Assembly (NCBI GenBank): GCA_003255025.1
Contig: QANY01005671.1
Span: forward strand, 1 to 64,000
DNA length: 64,000 nucleotides
From: Datisca glomerata
Taxonomy: Eukaryota > Streptophyta > Magnoliopsida > Cucurbitales > Datiscaceae
Direction: 5' to 3'
Shown here: in pieces, positions 24,431 to 35,384 of the stretch
Layout of the letters: each line of letters opens with the position of its first letter
How positions within the stretch are numbered: the stretch's first letter is position 1
Position numbers and translations under genes: made by a program
Notes under the pieces: generated by a model
Told to the model about the DNA's origin: nothing
Database searches by the model: none
What the model saw: only the letters and a program-made list of their open reading frames with translations

Positions 24431-24690
24431 TTCTTCAATTCCCCTTAGACCCCACTCCGACCTGACCGACTTGACCCGACCCCAGCCCAATGCCGACCCT
24501 GACCCCGACCCCGGCGCAACCTCGACCTCCCACACCGACTTAGATTCGCTAAGGACACTTCACATCCATTATATCGACCCCAGCCTGGCTCCGACCTGAC
24601 CTTAACCCCGGCGCAGCCCCGTCCTGACCCCAGCACCGGCACCAGTCTTGACCCCGTCCCTATCCTGGCCCAGCATTGGCCCTGACATCA
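24370..24690 (+). repeat. tRNA-like head followed by GC-rich CCCCGACC-type low-complexity tract
   Basis: GTTAGTTAAGCCCCACAACC and GGTCGTGGGTTCGGGTC resemble pol III A and B boxes at tRNA-like spacing, as in a plant SINE head. The following 240 bp (24440-24680) repeats short CCGACCCCGACC/CTGACCCC words and is by far the most GC-rich stretch in the window. It could be a SINE with an expanded body or a simple repeat. Confidence 0.45.
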
Positions 24691-25119
24691 ATTTGTTACA
24701 GGGTTAATATTTAGATTAATGATTTGAAAAAATATAGATATTAAACAAATTATTTAAACATAATCTATATAATTAAGAGAGATATTAAAGTACTTTTAAT
24801 TAAAATAATTTAATTATTAACTTATTTGTCAAACATCAATTTGACATGAGTTATAACTTAAAGTTAATTAAAATAAGCTACCCCAAACATGTTTTAATTT
24901 ATAGATTAATGTTAAATTTAAATAAATTATAATTTAAATTTTTAAGCTGTGTCAAATAGACTTATAATGTATCTTATATTATCATTATCAGATAACGAAA
25001 CATTAATGAAAAGTAAGTTTCTCCAAATTCAATCCGTTTTTCAAAATATTAAGTACATGTAATGTACTTCAATCTTTTTAAATATCAATAAAATATCTTA
25101 TTATTTAACTCACGACAAT

Positions 25120-25361
25120 CAATTGTATTTCAAATATGCTGAAAAAATTTCAGTGGGTGAGTGGTGAGTGATAACAGCACAAACGTAACATCTCCTTTTT
25201 CATGTCACATGAATCGTGTGCACTAACCCTTGTCAACTTCTTTTGCCGACAACATCACTCTGAATTATATTTGTACATGCGTGTTTGTTAGAGATGTTAC
25301 GTTTGTGCTCAGTCATAACTCACTCACCCACTGAAAATTTTCAGTATTTTTGAAATACAAA
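25120..25361. mobile_element. MITE with ~70 bp terminal inverted repeats
   Basis: The left arm (25120-25193) and right arm (25288-25361) are reverse complements with few mismatches. The outer end is TTGTATTTCAAA, then TTTTCAGTGGGTGAGTG, and the inner end is GCACAAACGTAACATCTC. The loop is about 95 bp with no coding potential. Flanks share only CAA, so the superfamily is uncertain. Confidence 0.92.
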
Positions 25362-27885
25362 CAACTTGATGCTGCTTTTGGTGAGTTCTATGATGTGTTT
25401 TTCATCTTGTAGTTCAATAATTTTGATAATCGCACTGTTTTTGTGATTGTGTCTAAGGATTCGTTTACTCGTTGGATTTGATTATAAATCTTATAAATTT
25501 ATATTTGTAATCTAAATCAATATTTAGTAAAAAAAGATTTAAAAATTTTATGAAACCCATCATATTATTGGATTTGAAATTTAAGTTTCTTATGAATTTT
25601 TAATCCAACTAAAAAAGAGTGACTATAAATCTAAATCTAAATTTTTGTTGGAAAAATACGCAAACTGAAAAATACTCATTTTAATTATCACTTAAACCAA
25701 GAATTTATTAATTAAAAGATATTATAGTAAACTTATACAATGTAAAATAATCCAAATCATCTGATCTTATATAATTCAAATTTATAGTAAATACAATATT
25801 ATAAATTTTAAATCTAAATCGTCAATCCAAAATCTTTAATCTAAATCCTCAATTCAAAAGTTTAGTAAAACAAGAATTCATCTAAAGTCAAAATAACCTA
25901 AGTCTGCTAATGTTTCGATTAGCAAAATAGTTTGGATTAGTTATACGGATAATCTTGTCTGCTCACACATAAACTAATAGAGTTTTAACAAATTAAATTT
26001 GTTTATCATTTTCTAAATTAAATGAGTGTTTGTCTCATTTAGGCAAACCACTATGGGTGACTGAATTTTTTTCTCTAAAATAACATCATACAGATACCAT
26101 GGCAGTTTGAGGAATGATAAATAAATTTATTCTGATATTTAAATGTTAATTTAGTTGTGAAATAACAATATCATCTCCATAACCGATCCAACCCACTCAT
26201 TTTTTCGAACCCAAAACATAAACCGACCGTTTTATGGTTTATATGAGTTTGGGGTTTTTAAATTGAGAAAAAATAATGGGTAATTTTGGTATTATATATT
26301 TTTCAAACAATATTAATTTACAATTTAACTGTTTTAAGTTTTTTCTTCCTGGAACCTAACGGATCCGGACGAATACCATTGTATCAAAATTCTGTCAATC
26401 GCAATTTCAGAGAATAGGGTTTCTTCCATCCTCAAGCTACCGTGTGTGGTTAATCCTCTAAGCAAAAAAAATCAAATAAGATTCAGCAAATTGACAGGAT
26501 GAAATGGCAATTTGGTAATTAAATAAAGTTACCAGGACTCTTTGATAAAAACGGGTTGTGCAGTTGTGCTTCCTCACCGAAGGGTTTTGTTGAAAATAAC
26601 ATACCGAAAACGTTTTTTTCTTAATCTCAGAGACAGACATTATCCTTTCTATTTTCAGATCCCAATGGATCAAGATGGTTGCGGTAGAGCATGACACCGA
26701 GGGAGATTCACTCAGTGAGACCCATTGCAAGAGGTAAAGTGAAAATTGATTAACCACACAGACAACATTGTTTTAGTGGCTAATTCATAAGCCAAAAATC
26801 ATGTCGTAATGGCTAATCTACGGCACCATTTACAAATGTGAACGGAAAGTAATTTTTGAATTAAAAATCTGAACTCAAGACAGAAATGATAGAAATAAAT
26901 GTTCGGGTTAGAAATGACACTAGTTATTAAGTTGGATGGTGCATTTTATTTTATTTTTCCCATTTTTTTATACAAACAGGGTAATGAATTTTCAGTATAA
27001 TTCATCTATCATCACATATATTCAATCTATGATATTTTATACCTATTTTGAGTAAAAAGAATGGGAGAGTTCTTGGAAATAAAAAATGGACACATTACAT
27101 CAAATGATAACTAGTATTAAGGTACAGTCAAATCTCTCATTTCGCCGAAGAAAATTAAATTGGCTAACACATGAAGTTGAAAAATATGATAATATTAAAA
27201 TAATGTGATAAGAGAGTTTAAAGTAATCATCGCATCAGTATTGGGGCCTACATCCTTGGCCCCTTGACTCCTTAGATATAGATCTACTCTTATTAATGAT
27301 CCCAATAGAAGGAGATCTGTTAGGTTAATTATGACCGTCCATATTTCTTAAAGTAAATTTAGGTCGTCAATTGTTGTAATAGACGACTTAAATTGAACAT
27401 GATGCTCTAGTTCAAAGAAGAGGAGATGATCTTCATCCTGACTCCTCTTCCCTTGGCTTCATTATAGTAGTGTTGTTATTGATTCATTTTCTTCTTTCTT
27501 GACTTTTTTCTTGTTTTTTTTTCTTTTCTTCCTTTTTCTGTTGCTTTTCAACTCTGATTATAGTCTCGTATTATCGCACATTAATTAATTGCTTTTTTTC
27601 TTTTTCTTTCGTTGGTCAAACAAGATGTACCACAATTATTATTTGAAAAACAAAATGTTTATGCATTTGATTACCCAAATTCTGTAAAATTCATGAATTA
27701 TTCGGCATTCACAAATTATACGGAGAAGTATAGTTCGTGTAAAATATGTGTTATCTAATATAATAAAAATTCCTTTGACAATTTTTTTTAAAGTTAACAA
27801 TACTAATTGAGCACATGAGTTGCTCTAGCTTAATGGTCACAGTTTTGCAATGTAAAAAATACAAAAATTATAGTTAAATATGTAC
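25362..27885. other. AT-rich spacer without a recognisable gene
   Basis: 25465-25870 is rich in related AAATCTAAATC-type words on both strands and may be a decayed foldback element. 26341-26740 has an exon-like look: an AG acceptor before ATCCCAATGG at 26659 and MVAVEHDTEGDSLSETHCKR ending at an AGGTAAAG donor near 26735. I cannot assign a family. 27490-27610 is pyrimidine-rich. Confidence 0.4.
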
Positions 27886-28169
27886 ATGTTATAAAATATA
27901 AGATGAATCAAGAATTCAAGAAATGACTTAGCTTAAGAATAAAGAAGATGAAGAGAGAACCAATTGTTTCTCTTGATTTTATTCATAGACAATCTATTCA
28001 TTTTATAGGCAACATAAGAGAAATATATAAGAATGAAACTTACAATATTTATTTAGGAGTTGTACTTCTAATGTTAATGGGAGAGTTAAGAATAGGAAAG
28101 TTAGGAGTAGGGAGAGTTAAAAAAGTGAGAGTAAATAATGAACATCTAACTTCTGGTTCTTTAGTGGAT

Positions 28170-29093
28170 GTCCATGTGAATTTTCTATAATTCTTCTCAT
28201 CATTATGGATCTAGGATGACCTAACTGATCATGCCAAAGAATAAATGTCTTTGGGTTAGTGAACTTCTAGTTCATCACATTATTTAACTCAATCGAGCTT
28301 ATATTTGTATAATATAATCCGGACGACAAAGATGGAAGTGTGTCCAATATATTCTTCTGACCTAAGTCATATAAAGGTAATGCATATATTCTCCTTATTA
28401 TTTTCATCAATTGTCTCAATATGATAACCACAAAAATGAATATCTCTAAAACTAAACGTATTTCTTCTAGATCTTGTAAAAAATAATGTATCATCAATAA
28501 TTATTATGTTCCACCAGGTCATATTTTGTTGGCTCTATTGGAACCGTCAATCAATTTCACAGTACCATATATTATATTTACTATTATTTTTTCTAATGTC
28601 AAATGAGAGAAATATATTTTCTCCTTAAGAATCGTATGGGTCGATGCACTATCTATTAGACATACATCTTGAAAATTAATTTTTTAGTCGATCTAGAAAT
28701 ATGTAAAAGTTATATTTATTCATTAACAAAGGAAATAATAAACTTTCATTTCTGAAGAAACTATAAAATATTTTTTTATAGTATTGTTATTGAAAGCAAT
28801 TAGAGTAAAATGAGAAATGTAAGCTTAAACAATGTGTCCATGATTAATAACATTATCTACGATCTTCGTATACTGCACGAGAAAGTCATAAACATCTAAG
28901 TGGGCCATGCCAATTGAATTATTATGATCGTGAAATTCATTTCAATCTCTTTCCTTTTTTCCTTCATAGAAGCTTGATATAACTCAGCCAAATGCTTAGG
29001 CGTGCGGCATGTATGCGACCAATGACCTTTCATACCACACATATAACAAACTTCTTCATAATTCTTGAAAGGCTTATTATGTGAGCCTTTCAT
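28170..29093 (-). pseudogene. copia gag zinc knuckle and GAG-pre-integrase (pseudogene)
   Basis: The first open frame (29093-28896) holds a perfect CCHC knuckle CYMCGMKGHWSHTC followed by CRTPKHLAELYQAS. After damaged sequence, 28497-28267 contains DTLPSLSSGLYYTNIS, and 28262-28170 reads PKTFILWHDQLGHPRSIMM, the histidine half of the integrase zinc finger. It then passes into the LTR. The catalytic integrase core is missing. Confidence 0.88.
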
Positions 29094-29508
29094 TTTCTAT
29101 GGTTTTCATCCATCAGGTGGTATGGTGTCGTTTTCTTATTTTGATAACCATATGATTTACTATTATGATTATGACCACCACAGTGTCGATTACTTCAACC
29201 GTGACCCGTCCACGCCCACGATTACTAAATGATGTATCATGCACTTTCCAAGAATGGTGTTGAGTCAGTTGGCGAGATTGATGATTTTCATTAAAAGTTT
29301 GTTATTTTGCTCAACAAAAAGTAAGAAGAACATTAATTCAAAGTATTGATTAAACCCATGCTCTCGATATTGCTGTTGCAGGAGCACATTTGAGGCATAA
29401 AAAATGGAATATATTTTCTCAAACATATCTTCTCCAGTGACAATTTTTTCACATAATTTTAATTGTGAGCTAATTCTGAATAATGCAGAGTTATATTCAC
29501 TAACTGAT

Positions 29509-29880
29509 TTATAATCTTACAACCTCAGGTGCATCCATCCAGTCATAACGAGCCTTTGGAAGTACTACCATTTTCTTATGGTCATATATGTCCTTTGAAC
29601 TCTTCCAGAGATTAAGATGATCTTTTACAGTGAGATATTCAGTTTTCAATCCTTCATATAAATGGTGGCAGAGAAATATCATAGCTTTTTCCTGATCATG
29701 CAGGGATGCTTGATTTTCTTCTTTAATTGTATTCCCTTGAATCATGGCATCGAGGTGAATTTCTACATCAAGAGTCCATGATAAATATTTTTTTCCTAAA
29801 ATGTCGAGAGCAATGAATTCGAGTTTTATAAGATTTTTCATTTCTAGATCACTAACAATTGCATGAAAAAATAATAGCAT
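29509..29880 (-). pseudogene. copia gag N-terminal domain
   Basis: The 123-codon open frame contains LDILGKKYLSWTLDVEIHLD, then GNTIKEENQASLHDQEKAM, LCHHLYEGLKTEYLTVKD and VVLPKARYDWMDAPEVVRL. This is an unmistakable copia gag of the common plant type. It ends at a stop where the family normally continues (QDFKSVSEYNSALF); that continuation is still legible in another frame just downstream, so a frameshift separates them. Confidence 0.92.
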
Positions 29881-30416
29881 AGTTAGAATAAATATATAGA
29901 AACATTAATGTAATATTACATTAAAATATAACATTAGATGATTTTAAGGACAAATCATGAATGAATAAAATTGAATATAGCAATAAATATTAAAATGCTA
30001 TAGTAAATCAATTCTTATTTAAACAAACATTTATTTAAGAACAATAAATAATAACAACATAAACATATACCATAAAAATATATAATTTAGAGTTTTCTCT
30101 AATATTCAATACTATACTCTTATATAAATATTTTATAACTTGTACTATTACCATAAAAAAATTAGTGTAAGGTATTATCTTATGTGTCATTGATAGGTTA
30201 CACCAAATTTAAGAAAAAGTAATTTTATTTTAAATCTTGAACATGAAAATTATCTATCAATTGATAAAAGAACATGTAAAACAATCTAATTGGAATAGAA
30301 ATTAACAAACAATATTTTATAGACAAATATATATTAAACACCTATTTTATAATAAGCGCCCAATTGTAAATTAGAATATGTTATGTAACAACACAATGAA
30401 TTCTAATATATATTTC

Positions 30417-30541
30417 ATTGTTAACTAATTCAAGATGAATACTTATAAACTACCTTTCATAAGACATATCTATTACTAACTTAAACTAACTAGTTCTAGA
30501 TGAATACTTATAAACTAACTGTTATGAGTTATATCTAGTTA
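30417..30541. repeat. 62 bp tandem duplication in the copia leader
   Basis: Two adjacent copies share GATGAATACTTATAAACTA and TATATCTA with several substitutions, within the AT-rich leader between 5' LTR and gag. Confidence 0.7.
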
Positions 30542-31135
30542 CCAAGCATAAAATAAAACAAGATCATTATCTAAGAGTTGAGAAAACATTAAAACATAAT
30601 AGAACAATTAACAATAAAATTTTCACCATAGCAATAAAGTGTGGTTAAAGTTTTGTGGTGATAATGTGTTATAAAAATAAGATGAAACAAGAATTTAATA
30701 AATAAATTAGCTTAAAAATAAAGAAGAAGAAGATGAAGATGAAGAGAGAACTAATTGTTTCTCCTGATTTTATTCATAGACAATCTCTCCCGTTTATGGG
30801 TAATATAAGAGAAACATATAAGACTGAAACTTACAATATTTATTTATGAGTTTTACTTCTAATGCTAATGGGAGAGTTAAGAATAGGAGAGTTAGGAGTA
30901 TGGAGAGTTAGAAAAGTTGAGAGTAAAGAATGAACATCTAACTTATGCATTTACAACAATACACCTATAATTATTCTATAAATGTTTACAAATATATTGA
31001 TAAAATATTGTTAGCTAGCAATTTAAATTGAACAAAATAAAATAAAATAATAATATTTATTTATTCATATATGTTAATTGCAAACCAACTAAGTATTTAT
31101 CAAATGTTTCTATATTCAGAAAATAATTTCTATGT

Positions 31136-31885
31136 TGATGTTGAAAATCTATCAACAATAAGAGTACATATGCTCCCCTTTTAGCCTAAAAATCCTCTTG
31201 GCCGGAAAATCTGCAGAACACAAACAAAGAACCCAAAGAACAAGGAGAACTGAGGGTGTTTTTCAATATCCTGGTAGAAATTGGCCAGAGTTTTTCTAAG
31301 TCAATATCCTGATAGAAATTTGGGAGAGTTTTCCTAAGGAGAGAATTGCTTCCCCTCCTTTCGAGGTAGATATGGGTATTTATACCTAAAGTTACGTGGG
31401 AAGATACGTGTAGGTGAATTTTTTGAGACACGACGCCTTCCCTGGATTAGATGGATTGGAGGCAGCATTTAATGACATTGTCTTCTAAGCAGACTAAAGT
31501 GATGGTTATTAAATGTTGAAGTGTCTTCAAAGTGATTGAATGAGGACTGATCTGATGCTATATCATGATGATTGGACTCGTTGGGCATTCAGACCTAATA
31601 AGAGGGCGCCCCATGGAATGTTACTTTCAGTGGGCGACGATGATGGTGACACAGAGTCTGCCGAGCTCTTTCTACAGGCTTCATTCTTGCTGGCCTTTGT
31701 CAATTCAGGTCGGGGTAACCTGAGCTGTATAGGAGCCGACTAGGCAAGGTTAGCGTTTTCCTTCTAGGTGGTCAGGCCTTCAAGCCTACTCCTGGCATGA
31801 TCTTCTTAGCGTAGTGTGACACGTGACACCATGTTAGTGAGGGTCAAGGAACGCCCATAACAGTTGCCCCCAATCGAAGATTTGG
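31136..31885 (-). repeat. Putative Ty3/gypsy 3' LTR with polypurine tract (minus strand)
   Basis: On the minus strand a purine tract ATTGGGGGCAAC (31874-31863) sits directly before TGTTATGGGCGTTCC (LTR start, 31862), the usual gypsy 3' junction. A minus-strand TATA element, GGTATAAATACC, lies at about 31375-31386. The other end may be ...TTTCAACA near 31136. Two imperfect 40 bp repeats (TCAATATCCTGRTAGAAATT) occur at 31263 and 31300. No coding sequence is attached, and boundaries are inferred. Confidence 0.5.
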
Positions 31886-33120
31886 GGGTCCTATCTACCT
31901 AGGTCTGAATACTTCCTTATTTTGATTCCCTGTCCGAGGCAGCTTCATGTGGTGTGATGCCAAGAGCTCTGTTTGACTCGAGCAATCCATACTTGTGTTT
32001 GAATATTTTTCAATCGGGAGTCCCACGATTAATAGGATTAATTGACTTGTAGCCTTTTTTTCGTGACTTGTCCGTGCACGTGCATCCCCTCACATTTATT
32101 GTGATTCAAGATCATTCATTATCTGGGAGTAGTGACAACGATGGCAAAGTGTGAAAATGAGGGTGAGAGTCGCGATGCCTGATTCATTGATGCGTCACCT
32201 TACTTCTACGAACACGTGAGTGACGTTTAGATTCTTGAAACTACCTCATTGGTTCGTGAAATGGCAATTTCTTGGGCATGGGGTTGCCTCAATTGTCCTG
32301 ATCGTAGTTTGCTTCAATGTCCATAAATAAGCGGTTTCCTTCTTCAAGTCCTATAAATGATTGGTTTCCCATTCTTGTCCCCAATTCAAAGATTAGATCT
32401 TTGTCAACCGCCATTCTTGTCCCCAATTCTTCTTTCCTTCTTACGAGAACAAAAATTCCCCTATTTCTGGGGCCACCTCCCTTTGTTTTGGAGGCTTCCT
32501 TTCGATCCTTTTTCATTTTTCCTTTCTGTGGTTGTTACCTCCCTCTCTGTTGTCTTTTAAACGTCATGCCTCAAAGTCATTGGTTTTCAGTTTGCGGTAG
32601 CTTTCTCACTGTCGATGATTCTATGTGGTAAGCCCTTTATCTTGGTTGGTTATCGGCTTAAAGTTGAATCACCCCTTTGTTGCGAATGGCTATCCTTAGG
32701 AAATGTTTACAACCCAGCAGGTAGTCTTGACATTTGATCCGTAATGAAGCAACTTTATCAGCCACAATCCATCTCCTACTTTCTACTTCACCATCCCTAT
32801 CTTTTACCACCTCTCTCTTTTGGATCTTTCATCAACTTGCACATGCCTGCTTTAGACTCCCATCATTTTACTAGTTGCTTCCTGGCCACATCAATAGACA
32901 TGGTTAAGCTTGATTGGTGTAGGAGGTCGCACTTGGTGCTTCGAATGAGTTCCTCTTGGGGATAATTTTGGCTAATTGGAGTGGTTTAATAACTCTTCCA
33001 CTCACAGCCTTCAGGGTGATTTTGGGCCTGAGCACGTCTTCTTTCTATTCCACATAAAAAAATAGTACTCGAAAAAACAGTCAGGGAGATTTAGGTATCC
33101 ATTTTAGTCATTGCATACAT
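31886..33120. other. Unassigned, probably retrotransposon internal sequence
   Basis: Open frames at 32317-32628 and 32289-32516 overlap on opposite strands and match no family I recognise. CTTGTCCCCAATTC is repeated at 32374 and 32416. No RNA gene or terminal repeat seen. Confidence 0.3.
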
Positions 33121-33129
33121 TCGAGCTTG

Positions 33130-34034
33130 GGTCTTCTTCTAATCATTATTGTTGTAAAAATTCTCGTCACAATCCTTAGCAAATTGACCGTGTATGTCGC
33201 ACTTGAACATACGCTCGTACCCATACGATATTCACCAAGGCGTTTCTCGCCACACTTCTGACATGCCTTCCTCGGTTGTTTTTCTTGTCACTTCCACCTC
33301 AAAATTTCATATTTCCCCCTTCCAAAAGTTTCCCTTAGAATTGCTTCCATTAGGGTTTTGACCACTCAAACGAAATTTGTTATGTTCTTGGTCTAAGCTT
33401 TCAACCCTTTCTCAAAATGTCTAGCTCGACTCTCTTCCATGGCCACTAAATTTGGAGCAAACTTCACTAATTGTGCGAAAGTAGCTTAATACTTCGTGAC
33501 AGTTTTATTCCCTTTCTCTAACTTGACAAACTCTCTCTCTTTTTCCTGTCAAATGCTTTTTGGAAATAAATGGTTGAAAAATGCATTATTCAACATTTCC
33601 TAAGTGAAGGCTTCCATATCATTTTTATATTGACTTTTAATCAATCGCCACAAAGCTACGCATCTCCTTGTAACATGTAGGAAGCATAATCAACCTTATC
33701 TACGTCAATGCACCTCACAACAATAAATTCTTTTTCCATCTTGGTAATCCACGTTTCAGCTTTAAGGGGGTTGGTAGTTCCTTTGAATGGTGGTGGAGAT
33801 AACTTCTTAAACTCAAGCAGCTATTGATTACATGAACATTGACCAGAGGGCACACATTTTATTGCTAGCTTTCCCTAAAGTAGCTATTGATTGCATGAAT
33901 GTTTCCAACGTCTGCAGGGAGCCATGCTGATCATTCCCTATCTTATTACCGTTCACCCCAACTGGTTCACCGTTAATACGATTTTTACCATTCCGAGGAG
34001 GCATTTTGGAACAAATTAGATCGGTATTAAACAA
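33130..34034 (-). pseudogene. Ty3/gypsy gag (pseudogene)
   Basis: The minus-strand start MPPRNGKNRINGEPVG (about 34001) is typical of gypsy gag. Scrambled frames down to 33260 keep gag words. Near 33205-33160 the knuckle reads CFKCDIHGQFAKDC. The spacing is right for CCHC, but the histidine is replaced by Gln. An extra Cys pair, CQKCGEK, precedes it. Protease and polymerase are not seen below 33130. The gag lies just downstream of a primer-binding site and LTR. Confidence 0.8.
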
Positions 34035-34205
34035 CTTAACCTATTAACCATTTCATTGTACTTCCATATAAACATTTAACCTTACCAAGAGATTGTGAGA
34101 AGACCTCTTTTGGCATGACTCAATAGTTTTCCTCCTTTAACATAAACCTTGTGCTTGACATTTTTAACAATAATGATAAAGTTTATAGAATCATCCAAAC
34201 CTTTT

Positions 34206-34217
34206 CTTTGATACCAT
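34206..34217 (-). promoter_or_regulatory. Primer-binding site, slightly diverged
   Basis: The minus strand reads TATGGTATCAAA, close to TTGGTATCAGA of the initiator tRNA-Met type, beside an LTR end reading GGGGGTGTTATA. Confidence 0.65.
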
Positions 34218-34218
34218 A

Positions 34219-35300
34219 GTATAACACCCCCTAGTTAAAACTTTTATTGATTATATTCGAGTAAGTATTACCCTCTTTAACATTAATTAGACATTAAATA
34301 AGAAAGATGTAACTAATAATTTTTTTTTGTAAAATCATATTAATATTAAAGCATGAACCAATCAAATCTTTTATTTAAATCTATCAATATTGAATTCAAA
34401 GTACTTAAATAGATCATAGTGGAAATGAAATTAATTAGCAACCAATTATTTTAAATAAGTTATAAGTCTAAATAAAGAATAACTTATCCTTAAGCATTGT
34501 TTGAAAATTTTTATTTATTAAATATTCTACTGAGTCTGGTTCACCCACAAGGTGTCATTTTGCAATTACTCCTCACCTGAAAACATTAAGGAAAATAGAA
34601 TTAGTTAATGCTCAATAAATAAAATCGTATACATACTTAACAAACGCATGCACATCTAAGTCCATTAACATAAACCTTGTGCTTGACATACACTTCATAA
34701 GCCATTTCAACACATTCTTTCCATTGTTTTAGCTTTACATCTTGCATGCCATTCTATTGTCACATGCTTTTCTTTACTTTAGACATATTTACGTTTTCAA
34801 TTGCATTATTTTCCTTACATTTTTCGTGAGTTCACCTGTGTAATGTTTAGTCATTCAGAGACAGTGAGCCGTTATTGTTCGACTACTAGATATTTGGTGG
34901 TATCGTTGGACAAGCCAAACGATCATTCATTGACATTAACATTTATTATTACACCTTAAACATTATCGAGTCCACCGGTCCCCTACATCTCATATTTCAC
35001 AAACCCCTTTCATGACATAAACACACACAATGTATTTTTATTTTACAAACCTAAATGTGTAAGCGTTTATATAGTCACATTCATTACCATAACGATATAT
35101 ACACATCATTAGTAACATAATATTATACAATTAAGTGTAATATCACACAAGAAAAATTATCACATATGTGTGCTCGCTTACAAAGAATTAAATGAGAGCA
35201 CCACGACATACAATCACCCATCATGAGTTTTCAGAGTATTACAATAATTTAAGTATGTATAAAATTTTACTTACCTAGTATCCTTAATAAAATCAAATGA
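34219..35300 (-). repeat. Ty3/gypsy 5' LTR (minus strand)
   Basis: Begins on the plus strand with TATAACACCCCCTAG, i.e. the common gypsy terminus TGTAACACCCC with one change, and matches the LTR at 22960-24430 over 34530-35280. The upper boundary is set where terpene synthase intron sequence becomes recognisable. Confidence 0.7.
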
Positions 35301-35384
35301 ATAGAGATTGCTTCGAGTTGTCAATGCTTAAAATACCAAAATTATTAAATTTTACACTTCAAATCATTATATTAATTTCACAGT

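Larger units (their letters stand above)
19787..25035 (+). mobile_element. Ty1/copia retrotransposon, interrupted and missing reverse transcriptase
   Basis: A 263 bp 5' LTR (TGTTAGAGAG...TTTTATCA, 19787-20049) is followed by a perfect tRNA-iMet primer-binding site and gag-protease-integrase in copia order. A piece matching the last ~70 bp of this LTR (ATAATGTATCTT-TATTATCATTATCAG, then ATTAATGAAAAG) reappears at 24963-25035 and is taken as the remnant of the 3' LTR. Reverse transcriptase and RNase H are gone; the gap holds a gypsy-type LTR and a GC-rich block. The nesting is inferred from the LTR match. Confidence 0.8.
27886..30960 (-). mobile_element. Ty1/copia element with large internal deletion (minus strand)
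   Basis: Two direct repeats of about 280-300 bp, 27886-28150 and 30660-30960, share AACTAATTGTTTCTC/ACCAATTGTTTCTC, GATTTTATTCATAGACAATC, AATGGGAGAGTTAAGAATAGG and GAATGAACATCTAACTT, and are its LTRs. Between them, on the minus strand, lie gag, a zinc knuckle and the GAG-pre-integrase segment. The coding sequence runs straight into the 3' LTR at about 28150, so integrase core, reverse transcriptase and RNase H have been deleted. A TTATCACCAC sequence after the 5' LTR may be a decayed primer-binding site. Confidence 0.88.

Noticed and set aside
24440..24690. Bacterial or organellar insertion suggested by high GC
   Set aside because: The segment is low-complexity CCGACC-type repetition without codon structure, and the long minus-strand frame is a by-product of that repetition.
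32289..32631. Overlapping open frames on both strands
   Set aside because: Mutually exclusive shadows in repeat-like sequence with repeated CTTGTCCCCAATTC words; no recognisable protein.
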